In this document: positions 1 to 11,792 of the stretch, piece after piece
How positions within the stretch are numbered: the first letter of the stretch is position 1
Layout of the letters: the number at the start of each line of letters is the position of its first letter
Origin: Fulvia fulva
Taxonomy: Eukaryota > Ascomycota > Dothideomycetes > Mycosphaerellales > Mycosphaerellaceae
Direction: 5' to 3'
Assembly: GCF_020509005.1 (NCBI RefSeq)
Contig: NC_063012.1
Span: 2,976,001-3,040,000, forward strand
DNA: 64,000 nucleotides
Translations under genes and position numbers: made by a program
Notes under the pieces: generated by a model
Database searches by the model: none
What the model was told of the DNA's origin: nothing
Seen by the model: only the letters and a program-made list of their open reading frames with translations

Positions 1-2238
1 GTTTAGTAAGAACCCGCTTCTATAGCACTTCGATTTCGAACTAGAGACCCGTATAGAGACTAACGTATCCGACGGCGTAGTAGGCGGTGTCCTACTATAA
101 CGCCGCTCGCCTAAATCTCCCTAGTTACCTATCGCGTTCCTCTCTAAGAAGATGACTACTACGGAGTATAACTACGAGATCTACGATAAGGAGCTTCTCG
201 CTATAGTTAAAGCTTTTAAAGAGTAGCGCCCCGAGCTCGAAGGCTCTACTATACCCGTCTAAGTAAGCTCCGACTATAAGAACCTCGTCTACTTTATAAA
301 GAGTAAGCTACTTAATCGTCGCTAGGCCCGCTAGAGCGAGTTCCTCTCCCGGTTCAACTTTATAATCTCGTATACGCCCGGTAAGGCCAACTCGATAGCC
401 GACGCCCTTACCCGCCGCCCTAGTGACTCTCTAGTTAATCGAAGAGGGGGCCGGCAAACCGTAGAGCAATAAGTTATTAAAGAGTATTACCTCTCTTTCG
501 AGCTTCGAGAGTACTTATCGAACGGCTAGCCTACGCTCGCCGCTTCCTTTACTACTCTCGTACTCGCTCCTACCTACCTTGACGAGAGTGACGATGAATC
601 CGAGCCTGAAGAATACGCCTCGGACGCTAAGGACTTGAACGACGATAAAGAGGGCTTAGTAACGACCGACGGCTTATCCGAATCAGACTTTAAGGGGTTT
701 GATAATGAGGAGCAGCCCGAAGGCATTATGGCACGAGTACGAACAGCGTACGATGCCGACATAGACGCCTAAGAGTTAGTTCAGGCCCTTGAATCTGGCG
801 CGAGGACATTCCCGGGCTTCTCGCTGTCCGAGTGCGAGCTCTAGGGAGGTGTCGTCTACTTCCGTAAGAAGCTTTACGTACCGTAGCCCGAAGGCTCTAA
901 TATCCGAGCTGAGATTCTTTAAATCGTCTACGACTCCGCCTCTAGGGGTCACCTAGGCGTAGCTAAGACCTATAAGCTCCTCGCTAGGTATTACTAGTAG
1001 CCGTATTCCTAGAAGGACGTCCGCCGCTACGTACTAAACTACGCTACTTACCGAAGAGCTAAAGCTAACTACTACCGCCCCTACGGTCTCTTATACCCTC
1101 TCCCGGCTCCTAATCGTCCGTAGAAGTACATTACTATAGACTTTATTACCGATCTTCCTTACGGTAAGACCTTTAGCGGCGTAAAGGCAAAGGCCCTTCT
1201 AGTAATCGTAGACCGTTACTCTAAGGACCGGTATATAATCCCGTACTAGAGTATAACCGTAACGGAGACTACTCGCTTGTTCTACGAATTCGTCTAGCGC
1301 TTTTAAGGCCTCCCAGATAGCATTACCTCTAATAGAGGCTCCTAGTTTATCTCGTACTTCTAGAAGCGTCTATATACTATCCTAGGCATTAAGTATAACC
1401 TCTCGACTAGCTTTTAGCTATAGACCGACGGCTAGACCGAAATTACGAACGCTATCCTCGAATAGGTCCTTCGTTACTTCGTCGACTACTACTAGAAGGA
1501 TTGGCCTTAGTATATCCCTACGGTAGAGTTCGCTACTCGTAACTAGGACTCGGAGACTACTAGCTACTCTCCCTTCTATACTACGAGAGGTTACTACCCT
1601 CGTATAGGTATAGAACTAGAAGAGCCTCTCCCGCCTACTAAAGACGTAAACGAGTAAGTAGTAGACGAGTTCGCTACTATACTCTTATAGATCTATAAAG
1701 AAGTCTACGACGAGATAGTATACGTATAAGCAATCTACGAGGATCAAGCTAATCGTCGTTACTAGCTAGCTCCTAACTACTAAGTAGGCGATATAGTCTA
1801 CCTTAACTCTAAGAATATTAAGACGGACCGCCCCTCTAAGAAGCTGAGCTAGAAGAACCTAGGTCCTTTTAAGATCACCGAGCGTATTAGTTTATACGCC
1901 TACCGTCTAGCTCTTCCTACGAACATAAAGATCTACGACGTCTTCTATCCCGTACGCCTTCGGCCGTCGGCTAAGGACCTATTCCCGAACTAAAACTAAG
2001 ACATACTAGGACCTCCCGATGAAGTAGAAGTCGACGAGCCGGTTAACCTACCTTCTAACGACTATACCGTCCGTAAGATCCGGGCAATCCGCGTAGAGCC
2101 TAACGACATTAAAGGGCTACCGCCGATTAAGTATAAAGTCGAATAGTAAGGTTGCCCTAAGTAGGATACCTTATAGGAACCTATCTAATATATTATCTTG
2201 AATCGTTAAGCAATCGAAGAATACTACGCCCGCGTATA
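1..2238 (+). pseudogene. RIP-mutated pol relic of the same chromovirus family as the intact element
   Basis: This relic aligns without any net indel to 24550-26787 of the intact chromovirus (constant offset 24549), covering the end of RT, RNase H, integrase, GPY/F and most of the chromodomain. The first 60 bases show seven differences, six of them C-to-T or G-to-A. Many Trp and Gln codons are now TAG or TAA. The middle integrase Asp (GAC in the intact copy) is AAT at 1331-1333, and the conserved chromodomain Trp is TAG at 2144-2146. The reading frame is therefore dead throughout. The left end is cut by the window edge and homology stops at about 2238, before the 3' LTR, so the right side is truncated and joins an unrelated Gypsy relic. 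The stretch from about 585 to 840 is much less mutated than the rest. Confidence 0.95.
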
Positions 2239-5200
2239 CGATACGAGGAAGTACTACTAGTAGAGTCGCTAGAAGGGCTTAAGCTATTATTATATATTCT
2301 TAGAATAGTAGAGATAGAACATAACCCTATCATCGGCTTATACCTTATAATACTAGGGATAGCTAATAGGCAATATATATTTACTTTTCTTAATAATAAT
2401 ACTAACTCTAAATATATCGACTTCTCCTATACGTAAAAATATAGCCTACCTTTAATTAAGCTTAATGACCTACTAGCTCTCGGGTTAGCAAACAGATTAA
2501 TAGCTAAAGAAAAAATAGAATACCGTATAAATCTAGAACTTATACTTAGTAACGGTTATATAGAGACGAGAACTTTCTAGGTAACTTATCTCAAATACGA
2601 TATTGTACTCGGAAGGCCCTAGTACGACGAACACTAACTAGGCATCTACTTTGCCTCTAGTATAATAATACTTAACTCGGAGTAGTATAAGGAATATTGC
2701 CTATAGGATAGTAAGCTAGTTTAGGCCTAAAGTATTAATAATAAAGGATAAGAGCCTATAGTTACTACGTAGAAGTTCGAGACTATATTACTAATACGAC
2801 TACCCTTCTAAGCTAGTATAGAGGAAGATAATAAAGGAGATCTAGTATAGATAATGACCTCCGGTACAATTATAAAGCCGCGTCCGCGCCTACGTGCTTA
2901 CTCGACATCGCCGTCGACTACGCTACCCGCTAATAAAGTTACTATACTAATACTACCGGATATCGATATCTAGGAAGTTAGCGCGGAAGCGATCGAGAAG
3001 CTAGCTAGGCGAAAGGGAGCCGAAGCCTATATAATGTTTATATTTAATAAGAACGAATCTTAGTAACTAGGGGATCTACGTATAATAGACCCTCTAATAG
3101 CTTATACGATAAGTACTCGAAATATACGTAATATCGTACCCTATATACCTAATACCGGCTATAGGATACTATCTAATAACAAGACTATCGAACGGCTAGA
3201 TGTACGTATAGCGGCGTTTATACTAGTAGCGTAACGCGTTAGTCCGATACCTTCTGTCTTTAAGATATATACGTAGTCCGATATAGATAGGTTTATAGAG
3301 AAGAAGGAGGAAGTTATCGATCTAAAGGATCACCTTCTACCTATCTATTATAACTTTACGTATTGCTTCTTAAAGTAAGACGCGAAGAAGCTTCTACCTT
3401 ACCGGCTAGGTATAGATTACGAGATTAAGCTTAAACCTAGCGCGACTCCTCTATTTAGTAGACTATACCGTATATTAAAATAAGAAGATAAGATCATCGC
3501 CTATTAGGTTAATAAACAGCTTGCCTAAAAGGGTATACGCCGATACTAAGGTAAAGTAGATGCCTCTTTACTAGTCCTTATCGTTAAGAAACCCGGTAGA
3601 GGCCTACGAGTATATATCGACTATCGTAGTATAAGCGAACGTACTATTAAGTCAGGATATCTAATTCCCCTTATATAGGACACCTATAACTATATCGTAG
3701 GAAAGAAGTACTTTACTAAACCCGATATTATCGTAGCCTTTAATCGTATACGGATTACTAAAGGCTCAGAATAGCTAATAGCTTTTACTATAAGATATAG
3801 GTAGTTTAAATACCTTATAATGCCGTTTAGTCTATATAACGCCCTAGGGACGTTTTAGTCTTACATTAACAATACCCTAAGGGAGTTCTTAGATAACTTC
3901 GCCTTAGTATACCTCGACGACATCTTAATATTTAGTAACATCCTAGAAGAATATATTGAATATATTAAGAAGGTACTCTAGAAATACGGCGAGGCCGTCC
4001 TATAACTCGATATCACTAAGTACGAGTTTTATACCTAATCTACTAAGTACTTAGGTCTTATTATTAATAAGGACAAAGTCTTAATAGATCCGGCTAAGGT
4101 GTAAGCGATACGAGAATAGGGTATACCGGCTAATATTAAAGATATCCTTACGTTTAATAGCTTCTCCGGCTTTTATCGGCGCTTTATTAAGGACTATAGC
4201 AAGATAGTACTACCTATAGTAAAGCTAACTAAGAAAGACACACCTTAGTAGTAGACCTAAGAGTATTAAAAGGCCTTCGATAGGCTAAAGCAAGCGTTTA
4301 CCGATATAGAAGGTACTGTCCTTATAATGTTTGTTCTAGGGCGTAGAACCGTCCTTAAAACAGATACTAGCGACTTCGTTACTACGGCGGTACTGTCTTA
4401 ATACAATAAGGACAATATCTTAAGACCTATCGTATACTTATCTAAGAAAATAAGCCCGTAAGAACATAATTACGACATCTATAATAAGGAGCTACTTACT
4501 GTTATTAAAGCTTTCGAAGAATAGAGACCTAAGCTTATAGTAGGTAATATCGATAAAGAATCCGACTTCGAAAACCAATAAGACCTAAGCGGCCGCCCTA
4601 TACTTATATATAGCGACTATAAGAACCTCGAGTACTTTATAAGTTCGAAATAGCTAAATCGTCTATAAGTAAGATAGGCCGAGTTCCTATTACAATTCTT
4701 TTTTAAGATCGTATATAGACTAGGCGTATAAGGGGTAAAGCTAGATAGTCTTATACGACGCTCTTAGGATATAATTCTATAAGACAAGTCCGACCCGAGG
4801 TATACTTAATAGGACCCGATCCTACTAAAACTAAAGCACTTCCTTTTAGTCTCTATAAGTACGATTCTCCGACTATCTTTCTTAGAAGTAGGAGTAGTCG
4901 TAGATAAATAACTAGCTACTAATATTAGTCAGTTATATAAACAAGAAGATACGATAGAGGCTACGACTTAGCTAGTAGCCGGTAAGCCCGTTAAGCTCCT
5001 TCGTAAGAACAAGATCGACGATAAATATATAATACTAATCGATAGTATAATCTATATTAAGAACCGATATAGCGGATATAGCCTTTTTATCCCGCCTATA
5101 GACAATAAAGAGAACACTATCTATATACGTATTATTAAAGCCTTCTATAATACGCTAGTAGTAGGATACCTAGGAAAGACTACTACGAGTAGATTAGTAT

Positions 5201-5480
5201 TACGGTACTATATATAGTCTCGAATAACTCGTTTTATTAGGTCCTTCGTACGCGCCTATTAGATATACCGTAATAGCCGTAGTATTAATAAACCTTAATA
5301 CGGGCTACTTATACCGCTACTAGTTATATTCGATACTTAGGACAATATCGTAATAGACTTTATAGTCGATCTACCCCTAGCGAGGTATACGGTAGATAGC
5401 TAGATCTACGAGAACGTACTTATAGTTACGGACCGCTTAGGGAAGGAGCGACATTATATTCCTATCTAGCCTTAGTAATA
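2239..5480 (+). pseudogene. RIP-mutated Ty3/Gypsy relic G2 (PR-RT-RNase H-IN start)
   Basis: A collinear plus-strand coding sequence can be read through stops of the TAG/TAA RIP type. A protease-like tail (IVLGRP) lies near 2600. RT follows at about 3580-4100, with [13 protein letters not shown] near 3590, FTKPDIIVAFN near 3712 and an intact YLDDILIFS box near 3910. RNase H lies at about 4360-4760 (TDTSD near 4365, HNYDIYNKELL near 4463, SDYKNLEYF near 4614). The start of integrase is at about 5130-5470, ending near the first catalytic Asp (VIDFIVDLP near 5351). The coding sequence then stops at the 5' truncation point of a LINE. No LTR was found. It belongs to the general Ty3/Gypsy family and differs in sequence from the intact element. 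Confidence 0.85.
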
Positions 5481-5489
5481 CTAAAGGGA

Positions 5490-8483
5490 ATAGAGACGTA
5501 GAAGGCCCGTATAAGTATAAGTATAATCGACCTATACTTTCTATTACGAGACCTTAAAGAGAGACTAGTCTAATACCGACCGAACTACGCGCTAGAGGCC
5601 TCCTTAGACTATATCCCTATTTAAACGACGCTAGGAGTAAAGGCGATAGGGGAATTAATAAACGAACTACGCCGTAACTAGAAGAAGGTACGCTAGGACA
5701 ATATAAGAGACTTCCTAATAGCAAACCTACGGTAGGATAGGGAACTCGAGACGATACCTTAGCTAGACTAAGTAGCGGAACAGATTACCTCGGTTATATA
5801 GTAAGTAGAGGAACAATATACGCCGTTACTCCGGCCCTTAACGTAGTAGAAGGCCTTCTAGACCCCTAAATACTCTACGGAGGTAAAGGAGGCTAGAAGG
5901 GTAAGGCGACAGTAGACGAAGGAATATAGCTAAGAGACGTGGGAGTAGTACTGTCGCGCGACATAAGAGAAGAAGGTATAGATAAGATATAATAAGCTAT
6001 AGGACTAGAGAGCGGCAATCGGGCTCGTTATAGAAAACCCGGAATAGATATAAAGACTAGCTAAATAGGTACGACTACCTAAAGAGTAACGAACCCCTTA
6101 CTTCCCTTTAATCGTAGACCGCGAAGGGATTGCCTAGACTACGCCCGGGGTAGGCAAAAGTATTAGCCGACTATTTCTTTCCGACGTAAGTAGAGGTAGA
6201 CCTTACGGATATCGACCCGAGTATATACCCGGAACCCCTAGATATAGATTAGGTAGTTAGCTCTAATATAGTAATAGGAGTTATAAGTAAGCTAAAAGGA
6301 CAAAAAGCCCTAGGCCTAGATAGGATACTAAATATAATACTAAAAGAGTATAGAGAAGAGATCGCGCCGAGCCTTATAAACCTATTTACCGTGTACCTAC
6401 GGCTAGGGTATTACCCGAGGCCGTATAGAGAGTCTATAATAGTAGTGCTACGTAAGCTATAGAAGGAGGACTATACTTAGCCTAAATCGTATAAGCTAAT
6501 CGTACTTCTAAATACGATAGGGAAGGTCCTAGAAAAGATAGTAGCCTAGAGACTTACGTAGCTAGCCGAGAACAACTACGTACTCCTAGTAATATAGATA
6601 GGGAGAAGAAGCTAGCGATCGATACTAATAGTAATAGAGCTAATTATAGAGCAAATTCAGACCCTCTAGTACTACGGTAGGAACTAAGCGGCGTCCTTAC
6701 TATCCCTCGATATTATAGGGGCCTTCGATAACGTCTTATACTAAAGGCTAATATATATCCTATAATAGAAAGGCATCCCCTAGTAGGCAACGAAGTTCGT
6801 CTACTCCTTCTTCTAGGAGCGAACGACATACCTAGTCCTAGGGAGGTATACGTCCGACCCGGTAAAGGTAGAGGCTAGAATACCTTAGGGATCTACTCTC
6901 TCCCCTATTCTGTTTCTAATATTTATGTCTGATCTAATCCCCCTACTCACCTCTCCGTAAACCTTAGTATCGGGATTTATAGACAACATAAACATTCTAG
7001 CCTAGTTAGACTCGACGGAGGAGAGCTATCGCCTCCTTAAAGATAGGCACAAGAAATACGAGGAGTAGGTAAGGAAGTATAGTACCCGGTTCGCCCCTAG
7101 TAAGTACTAGCTTATACACTTTAGTAGAGCGAGAACATACTATAATATAAAGGCGGCGGTAAGGATCTAAGGCTACGAGATTAAGCTATTAGCGGAGCTA
7201 CGAGTACTAGGGATCTAGCTCGGCCTAAAGCTAAGCTAGAACGTATAGATTAAGAAAGCCTAGAGTCAAGCGTAAGTTAACGAAGCCTCGATAAGGAGGA
7301 TTACGGCGTCTATATAAGGAGTAACATTCGATAAGGTAAGGGTAATATATAAGGCGATCGTTAGACTAGCTATATTATACGGGAGATAGATTTAGGGTAT
7401 AGGAGGCGTAGGTAAGCCGATCCCGAAACGGATAGAGCAACCCCTAAATAGGACTTAGGTAGGTAACCTACGTAGAATACTAGGGGTATATAAGACAACG
7501 TTAATAAGGTCGGTAGAAATAGAGACGGGAACACTACTAATAGGCTAATATATCCGGGGAATAAGAATTTAATACGCGGTAAAGACGATAGATTACCTAG
7601 TATAAACTACGATCTAGGAGGTAAAGAATAAGATAGAAAGCCGCTACCGGAGAGGGGCTAGATATAGGACAGGCGAAAAAGATAATGACCTTACTATCTT
7701 TACGGCCGTATAGATAAGTACCTAATAGCTAGCACAAAAAGAGGAGGAGCGTAGGGCTCGCTAGGCCGGCGGGAGTAAGGCTAAGACCTAAAGCCTAGCG
7801 GAATAGATAGCGAGCTACCTATAGGAGTAGGACTAGAAAAGGAAGCCCTCTAAGATAATAGGCCGGATAGTACTCCGAGCCTTCTAGAGACATAACTACT
7901 AGCTATATAGGGACCTAATCAGGGCCGAAGTAAGTATAGCGATCCAAATTAGGTCCGAATATATTAGATTAAGGGCCTAGCTATTTAGGAGACGCGTACT
8001 AGATATCTAAAGCCTAGCCTACTAGTATAGCTACCTATCGTAAAACCTAGAATATATACTACTACTATACCCGTAGTAGGCGAGTAGTAGGGAAAATTAG
8101 AGGCACTAAGCGGGAAGGAGAGACTATAAGTCAATTATTAGGGATAAAGGTAATATTCGCCGAATCGCTCGGTAGATACTATAGTAGGAATACCTCTAGT
8201 AGTTTATCCTAGCTAGCGAGACGGAGGAGTAGATAGATAAGAGGCGGAAGCTAGAGGAGTTATAGATAGAGTAGTTATTAGGGCAGGCCTATAATACTAG
8301 CGTACTCTTAATAAGGGAAATCTAAGACGATAACGAGGGGGAAAAGATAGGCGGGAAAGAGGAGGGGTTTTTACTAATATAGTTTGCCCTCTATATATAT
8401 TAATAAGATAGTATAGCTATATAGGCTAGAGTGCACTATAATAGCTTAATAAAATATCTATCTATCTATCTATATAGAGCGTA
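5490..8483 (+). pseudogene. RIP-mutated Tad-like LINE, family A copy 1, 5' truncated
   Basis: This is a non-LTR retrotransposon relic. It starts inside the endonuclease domain (an ALEASLDYIPI stretch near 5590, cf. the DHIP end of APE-type nucleases), then a linker, then RT at about 6240-7250. RT blocks visible are GLDRILN near 6315, SLDIIGAFDNVLY near 6702 and GSTLSPILF near 6890. The catalytic box reads GFIDN near 6973, where the FVDD motif has lost its second Asp through a GAC-to-AAC type change. A long C-terminal region typical of fungal Tad-clade LINEs runs to about 8330. The 3' end shows the GGGGTTTTTAC motif near 8356 and a CTAT tetranucleotide tail at 8455-8483. The exact 5' junction and a target duplication were not resolved. 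Confidence 0.85.
8455..8483 (+). repeat. CTAT tetranucleotide tail of LINE A copy 1
   Basis: Several units of a CTAT/ATCT repeat end the LINE. The same kind of tail ends the chimeric LINE at 13591-13606 and, on the minus strand, the LINE B copies at 8726, 10554, 38718 and 44542. It takes the place of poly(A) in these families. Confidence 0.85.
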
Positions 8484-8725
8484 GTATAGAGCCTAGTCGT
8501 AAACCTCCTTTAATCGTACCTAATACCCTTACCGCTAACAATTAGACTATTATTAAGCGAAATATCGAGATCCTTCGGCCGTTAAAGGACGTAACAATAA
8601 CTATTTAAGGTAATACCGGCGGTAACTTTAGTATAATCTAGTAGGTACTACCTACTTTTACTCGCGTAATATAATACTTTGAAGGGTAGCGAGAGAGGTA
8701 TCTACTTTAGCTACTACGGTATATA
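8484..8725 (+). pseudogene. RIP-mutated hAT transposase relic, upstream part
   Basis: A plus-strand frame broken only by RIP-type stops reads through a block ending in a VLPTF..VI.YFEG.RERY stretch. This resembles the region just before the C-terminal domain of fungal hAT transposases. It is interrupted at 8726 by a minus-strand LINE B copy and resumes at 9794 after a 14-bp target duplication. The upstream part of the transposase is missing because LINE A copy 1 abuts it at 8483. The assignment rests on the order of motifs across both halves, not on any single motif. Confidence 0.55.
8712..8725. repeat. 14-bp target site duplication of LINE B copy L1 (left)
   Basis: TACTACGGTATATA at 8712-8725 recurs exactly at 9794-9807. 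The two copies bracket the minus-strand LINE B fragment and prove a clean insertion into the hAT relic. Confidence 0.93.
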
Positions 8726-9793
8726 GATAGATAGATAGATTTGTCATTCCCCTGTTCTAGGACCCTATCCGGCCTATGTAGGTATATATCTATTATTATG
8801 TACAAAGGGAAACCCGAATAGGTGAAAACCCTTCCCGCCCCCGACTACTCCTTATCTAGATTAGCTTTCCCTCTAAACGTACGTAGTCCATGTCACTACC
8901 CCGTTAGCCCCCGCTCCTAGCCGGTCTCGTCGCGCTGCGTCGTGTCCTCTCTTCCTACACTACTCCTACTAGGCGGTACTATTCTAGCCAGCCCTTCTCT
9001 AGTATCTAGTTCGTAATACGCCGTAGGTCTTTAGCGTTGTTAAGAAGTGCCCTAATCGTCCGGTTCCTCGCCTTTACTATCCACTCCCCCCTTCCTAGCG
9101 ACTACCTCGGACAGACGAGGAGTGCGTGCCGTACGTTCTAGGAGCGATAGCCGTAGGAGTAGCTAGTATTTATGTATCCTAGAACCTTCCTCTATAATAG
9201 GTACCCCTAGAGGCCGATGTGTTCGCTTCGTAGTTGGGTTGCTATACTACTCTATGTCCTCGTAAGGCGGTAGTGGATGAGCTTCGGGGGGTACTTGACC
9301 GCGGATTTTGTAGCTGACTATTCCTTAGGTTGTCCCGCTAGCTAAGGGCGTCCACTATACCCTACAACCTGGTTGTTCTACCTCTCTTTCTATAGTTGCT
9401 CTATAAACGATTTCTTACCTTCCTATTATATTGCTAGCTATTCGTCCCTTGCCCGGTAGTTCGGCTCGTTTCCGGGTCGAATGCCCTTATACGCTAGTAC
9501 TGATTCGCGGGCCCTTACGACTATACTAGCGATGACCTTCTATACTAGGTACTGTACCGACTTGCCTAAGTAGGAGGTCCGTAGTCCCTAGATATATAGG
9601 TCGATCGGCGGTATAGCGGTCTCGTACTTAAGCATCCTCGTTAGTGTCGACTTATATACCCCGGTGACCTTCCTTAGGCATTAGTTTTGGATCTTCGCTA
9701 GCGGCGCGACGAGTCCCTTTAATAGGCAGGCCCTCTCGCCTAAGGACTACACTTGGCTACTATAGGTAAGGACTGGCCGTATAATAGCCGTAT
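8726..9793 (-). pseudogene. RIP-mutated LINE B copy L1, 5'-truncated, 1068 bp
   Basis: Only the 3' 1.07 kb of LINE B is present, read on the minus strand: the C-terminal coding part after RT, the 3' untranslated part, and a tail of four CTAT units at 8726-8741. It aligns throughout with the 3' parts of the LINE B copies at 38718 and 44542. The 5' truncation is typical of target-primed reverse transcription. The target duplication TACTACGGTATATA flanks it on both sides. Some TpG and CpA remain, so it is less damaged than the older LINE B at 13633. Confidence 0.9.
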
Positions 9794-10553
9794 TACTACG
9801 GTATATACTACCGCGGTCTTAAATAACGGCTAATATAATACTTAGAAGAGTATCGGATAAGGAGCTCGAGCTACCCTTAACCGTAGAGGGTTACTTCTCT
9901 ATAGCGATTAACCTTACTTAGTAGAAGATAAGTAAATAATCTATACGATTAGATGATACGCCTATATACGTAGTAGTAGCCGTATTATACCTAAGAATAA
10001 AGTAGCGTTAGCTTAAGTATAACGAAAGTAATAGCCACTTCGGTTCTACTAATATATAGATTATAGGCCGTAAGAAAGAGGTAACGAAGCTCTAGCGAAC
10101 CTATAAGCTAGTTACGATCAAGAAGAAGTAGTCGTAATAGTCCTTATACCTTACCGTCTATAAGGGCTTTATTAAAGATTAGGAGAACGACGAAGATTAC
10201 GCTTAATAAGGCCTCGATAAGATAGAGTAGTATATAGGCCTACCGTAATACCCTAAAGCTAAGCTTACTATTACTAATTTACCTATCAAGTATTAGGTTA
10301 ATAAGCTACCGTAATAGCCTAATCTAGTATAAATAGCGCTCGATATTTACTACTACCCTATAGTAAGTAATAAGCTAGAGCGATAGCTTAGTTAAGTAGA
10401 TAATATTCTTATACCGAAGCAAAGGTATATAGTAAAAAGTACTATTAATAACCTAATAATCTTAAACAGCTAGTATAAGTAAGAGGTAATAACGATTAAG
10501 AAAGAGCTATTTAATAGGGTAAGAACTCCGGTAATAACACCTCCGATAGTAAT
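9794..10553 (+). pseudogene. RIP-mutated hAT transposase relic, C-terminal dimerisation region
   Basis: A single plus-strand frame runs from about 9850 to 10545 and is broken only by stops explicable as CAG-to-TAG, CAA-to-TAA or TGG-to-TAG. A block near 9960 (DDTPIYVVVAVLYL) matches the conserved hAT segment of the type DETPVYVAALVLHP. A block near 10335 (ALDIYYYPIVSNKLER) matches the C-terminal hAT dimerisation region, in which a conserved ALD..SIP..S.E.ER core is usual. No terminal inverted repeats or 8-bp duplications were located, so the element boundaries are unknown. It could also be a domesticated hAT gene, but the RIP stops make it non-functional either way. Confidence 0.6.
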
Positions 10554-10722
10554 ACTAGATAGATAGATTTATTATTCTCTATTCTAGGACCCTATTCGGC
10601 CTATATAGGTATATATCTATTGTTATATATAAATAGAATCCCGAATAGGTAAAAGCCCTTCCCGCCCCCGACTTCTCCCTATCTAGATTAGCTTTATCTT
10701 TAAACGTATATAGTCTATATTA
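10554..10722 (-). pseudogene. LINE B copy L2, short 3' fragment (left part)
   Basis: A tail of CTAT units followed by about 165 bases of LINE B 3' sequence on the minus strand, closely matching 8735-8900 and 38725-38880. It is interrupted by chimeric LINE 1 and continues for only some ten bases past the duplicated target at 13607-13622. This makes it one of the shortest LINE insertions here. Confidence 0.8.
10707..10722. repeat. 16-bp target site duplication of chimeric LINE 1 (left)
   Basis: TATATAGTCTATATTA at 10707-10722 recurs exactly at 13607-13622. It shows that the 5' module and LINE body between them arrived as one unit. Confidence 0.95.
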
Positions 10723-11792
10723 GTCGACGACGAGAATCACCTATACGTAGTGTCGGCTACGAACCTCTCGTCTTACTACGAGAGAGCTAAGTATTCTTAC
10801 GCTAGAGCGTCGTAGGCGCGACGGGCGTATAACGTACGCGAAGCCGCGGCGAATAGAGGATTACTAGTAAAACGGGTATAAAAATTATCCGACGAGCGTG
10901 TACTCGTATTAGGAGCGAGTCCCTCTTCTTTCTACGTATAAGAAGGGCGCGGAACTGTGGCCTATACGCTCGATAGGACACCTCTAGTATAAGTATAGAA
11001 TTTTTACCTCCGGAGACCGTAAACTAAGCGGGCTAAGCGACGAATATTAGACGAGCGGACTATAGAATAACAACTAAGCGGACTATACGACGGCGTCGAG
11101 CGGACTACGAAACAATCTAGTATTTACTAGCGGGTAATACGGTAGGTAGGTAGACACGCGACGAAGCCTATAAGGGCCTATTAAGTACCCGGTATAGGAA
11201 CGAGGGTTTTACCTAAGGTACTACTTATCCCGCTACATAACGTACCTAGTCTAATATAGTAGATTACTACGAGGAAAAGACGATAGCCTAAGCAAGGAAA
11301 AGACGGCTATTAGGACGGGGAAAAGACGTATAATATAAGTAGATTAGTTCTATAATTAGGGAGGATCGAGGGTAGGGTAATAAGGAAATTTATATTAGTT
11401 AGTAGGTAGAAACGTAAGGAGTACGCTGCCCGGCGTAGTATATGCCCCGAGCAAACCTACGAGGTATAGACGGCCGCTTTCTAGAGATAGGCTACGGTAA
11501 CGCGAAGGGCGTTAAAACCTAGGGCGTAGTATATACTAGTAGCGACGGCTAACACTGTCTATATAGCCCGAGAGGACGGATACGTATGTCGGTCAATAGA
11601 GAGCACTAAAGGGCTTAGGCCTATAGAGGTAGATATTAGCTTAAGGAGCAAATAGGGAGGGAGGGCGTAGAGGGAAGCTTTTGCTCCGGGCTAACCTCTC
11701 GAAACGAGGCTATACGGTAGTGCTAGATAAGTAGGAAAGCGCGGTTAAGACTTGTTACCTTATCTCGTAGATAGCTTGCTAAATACGATTCC
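10723..11792 (+). repeat. WEIRD-like 5' module, copy 1
   Basis: The module begins GTCGACGACGAGAAT and ends GATTCCTTCC. Related copies lie at 38101-38717 plus 41519-41985 (plus strand, split by an insertion) and at 41505-40430 (minus strand). It holds no long open frame and no motif I recognise. A possible TATA-like stretch, GGGTATAAAAAT, occurs near 10877, and spaced AAAAGACG repeats lie at 11275-11335. It is heavily RIP-mutated: CpA and TpG are scarce while CpG is common. It may be a non-coding or formerly coding transcript captured by LINE machinery. Confidence 0.8.

Noticed and set aside
574..762. Ser-rich minus-strand frame, also present at 25123-25311
   Set aside because: Its conservation between the two loci simply reflects the collinear pol relic; it is antisense to the acidic linker of pol.
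8726..8745. CTAT tandem repeats as independent microsatellites
   Set aside because: They always lie at LINE 3' ends next to a target duplication, so they are LINE tails.
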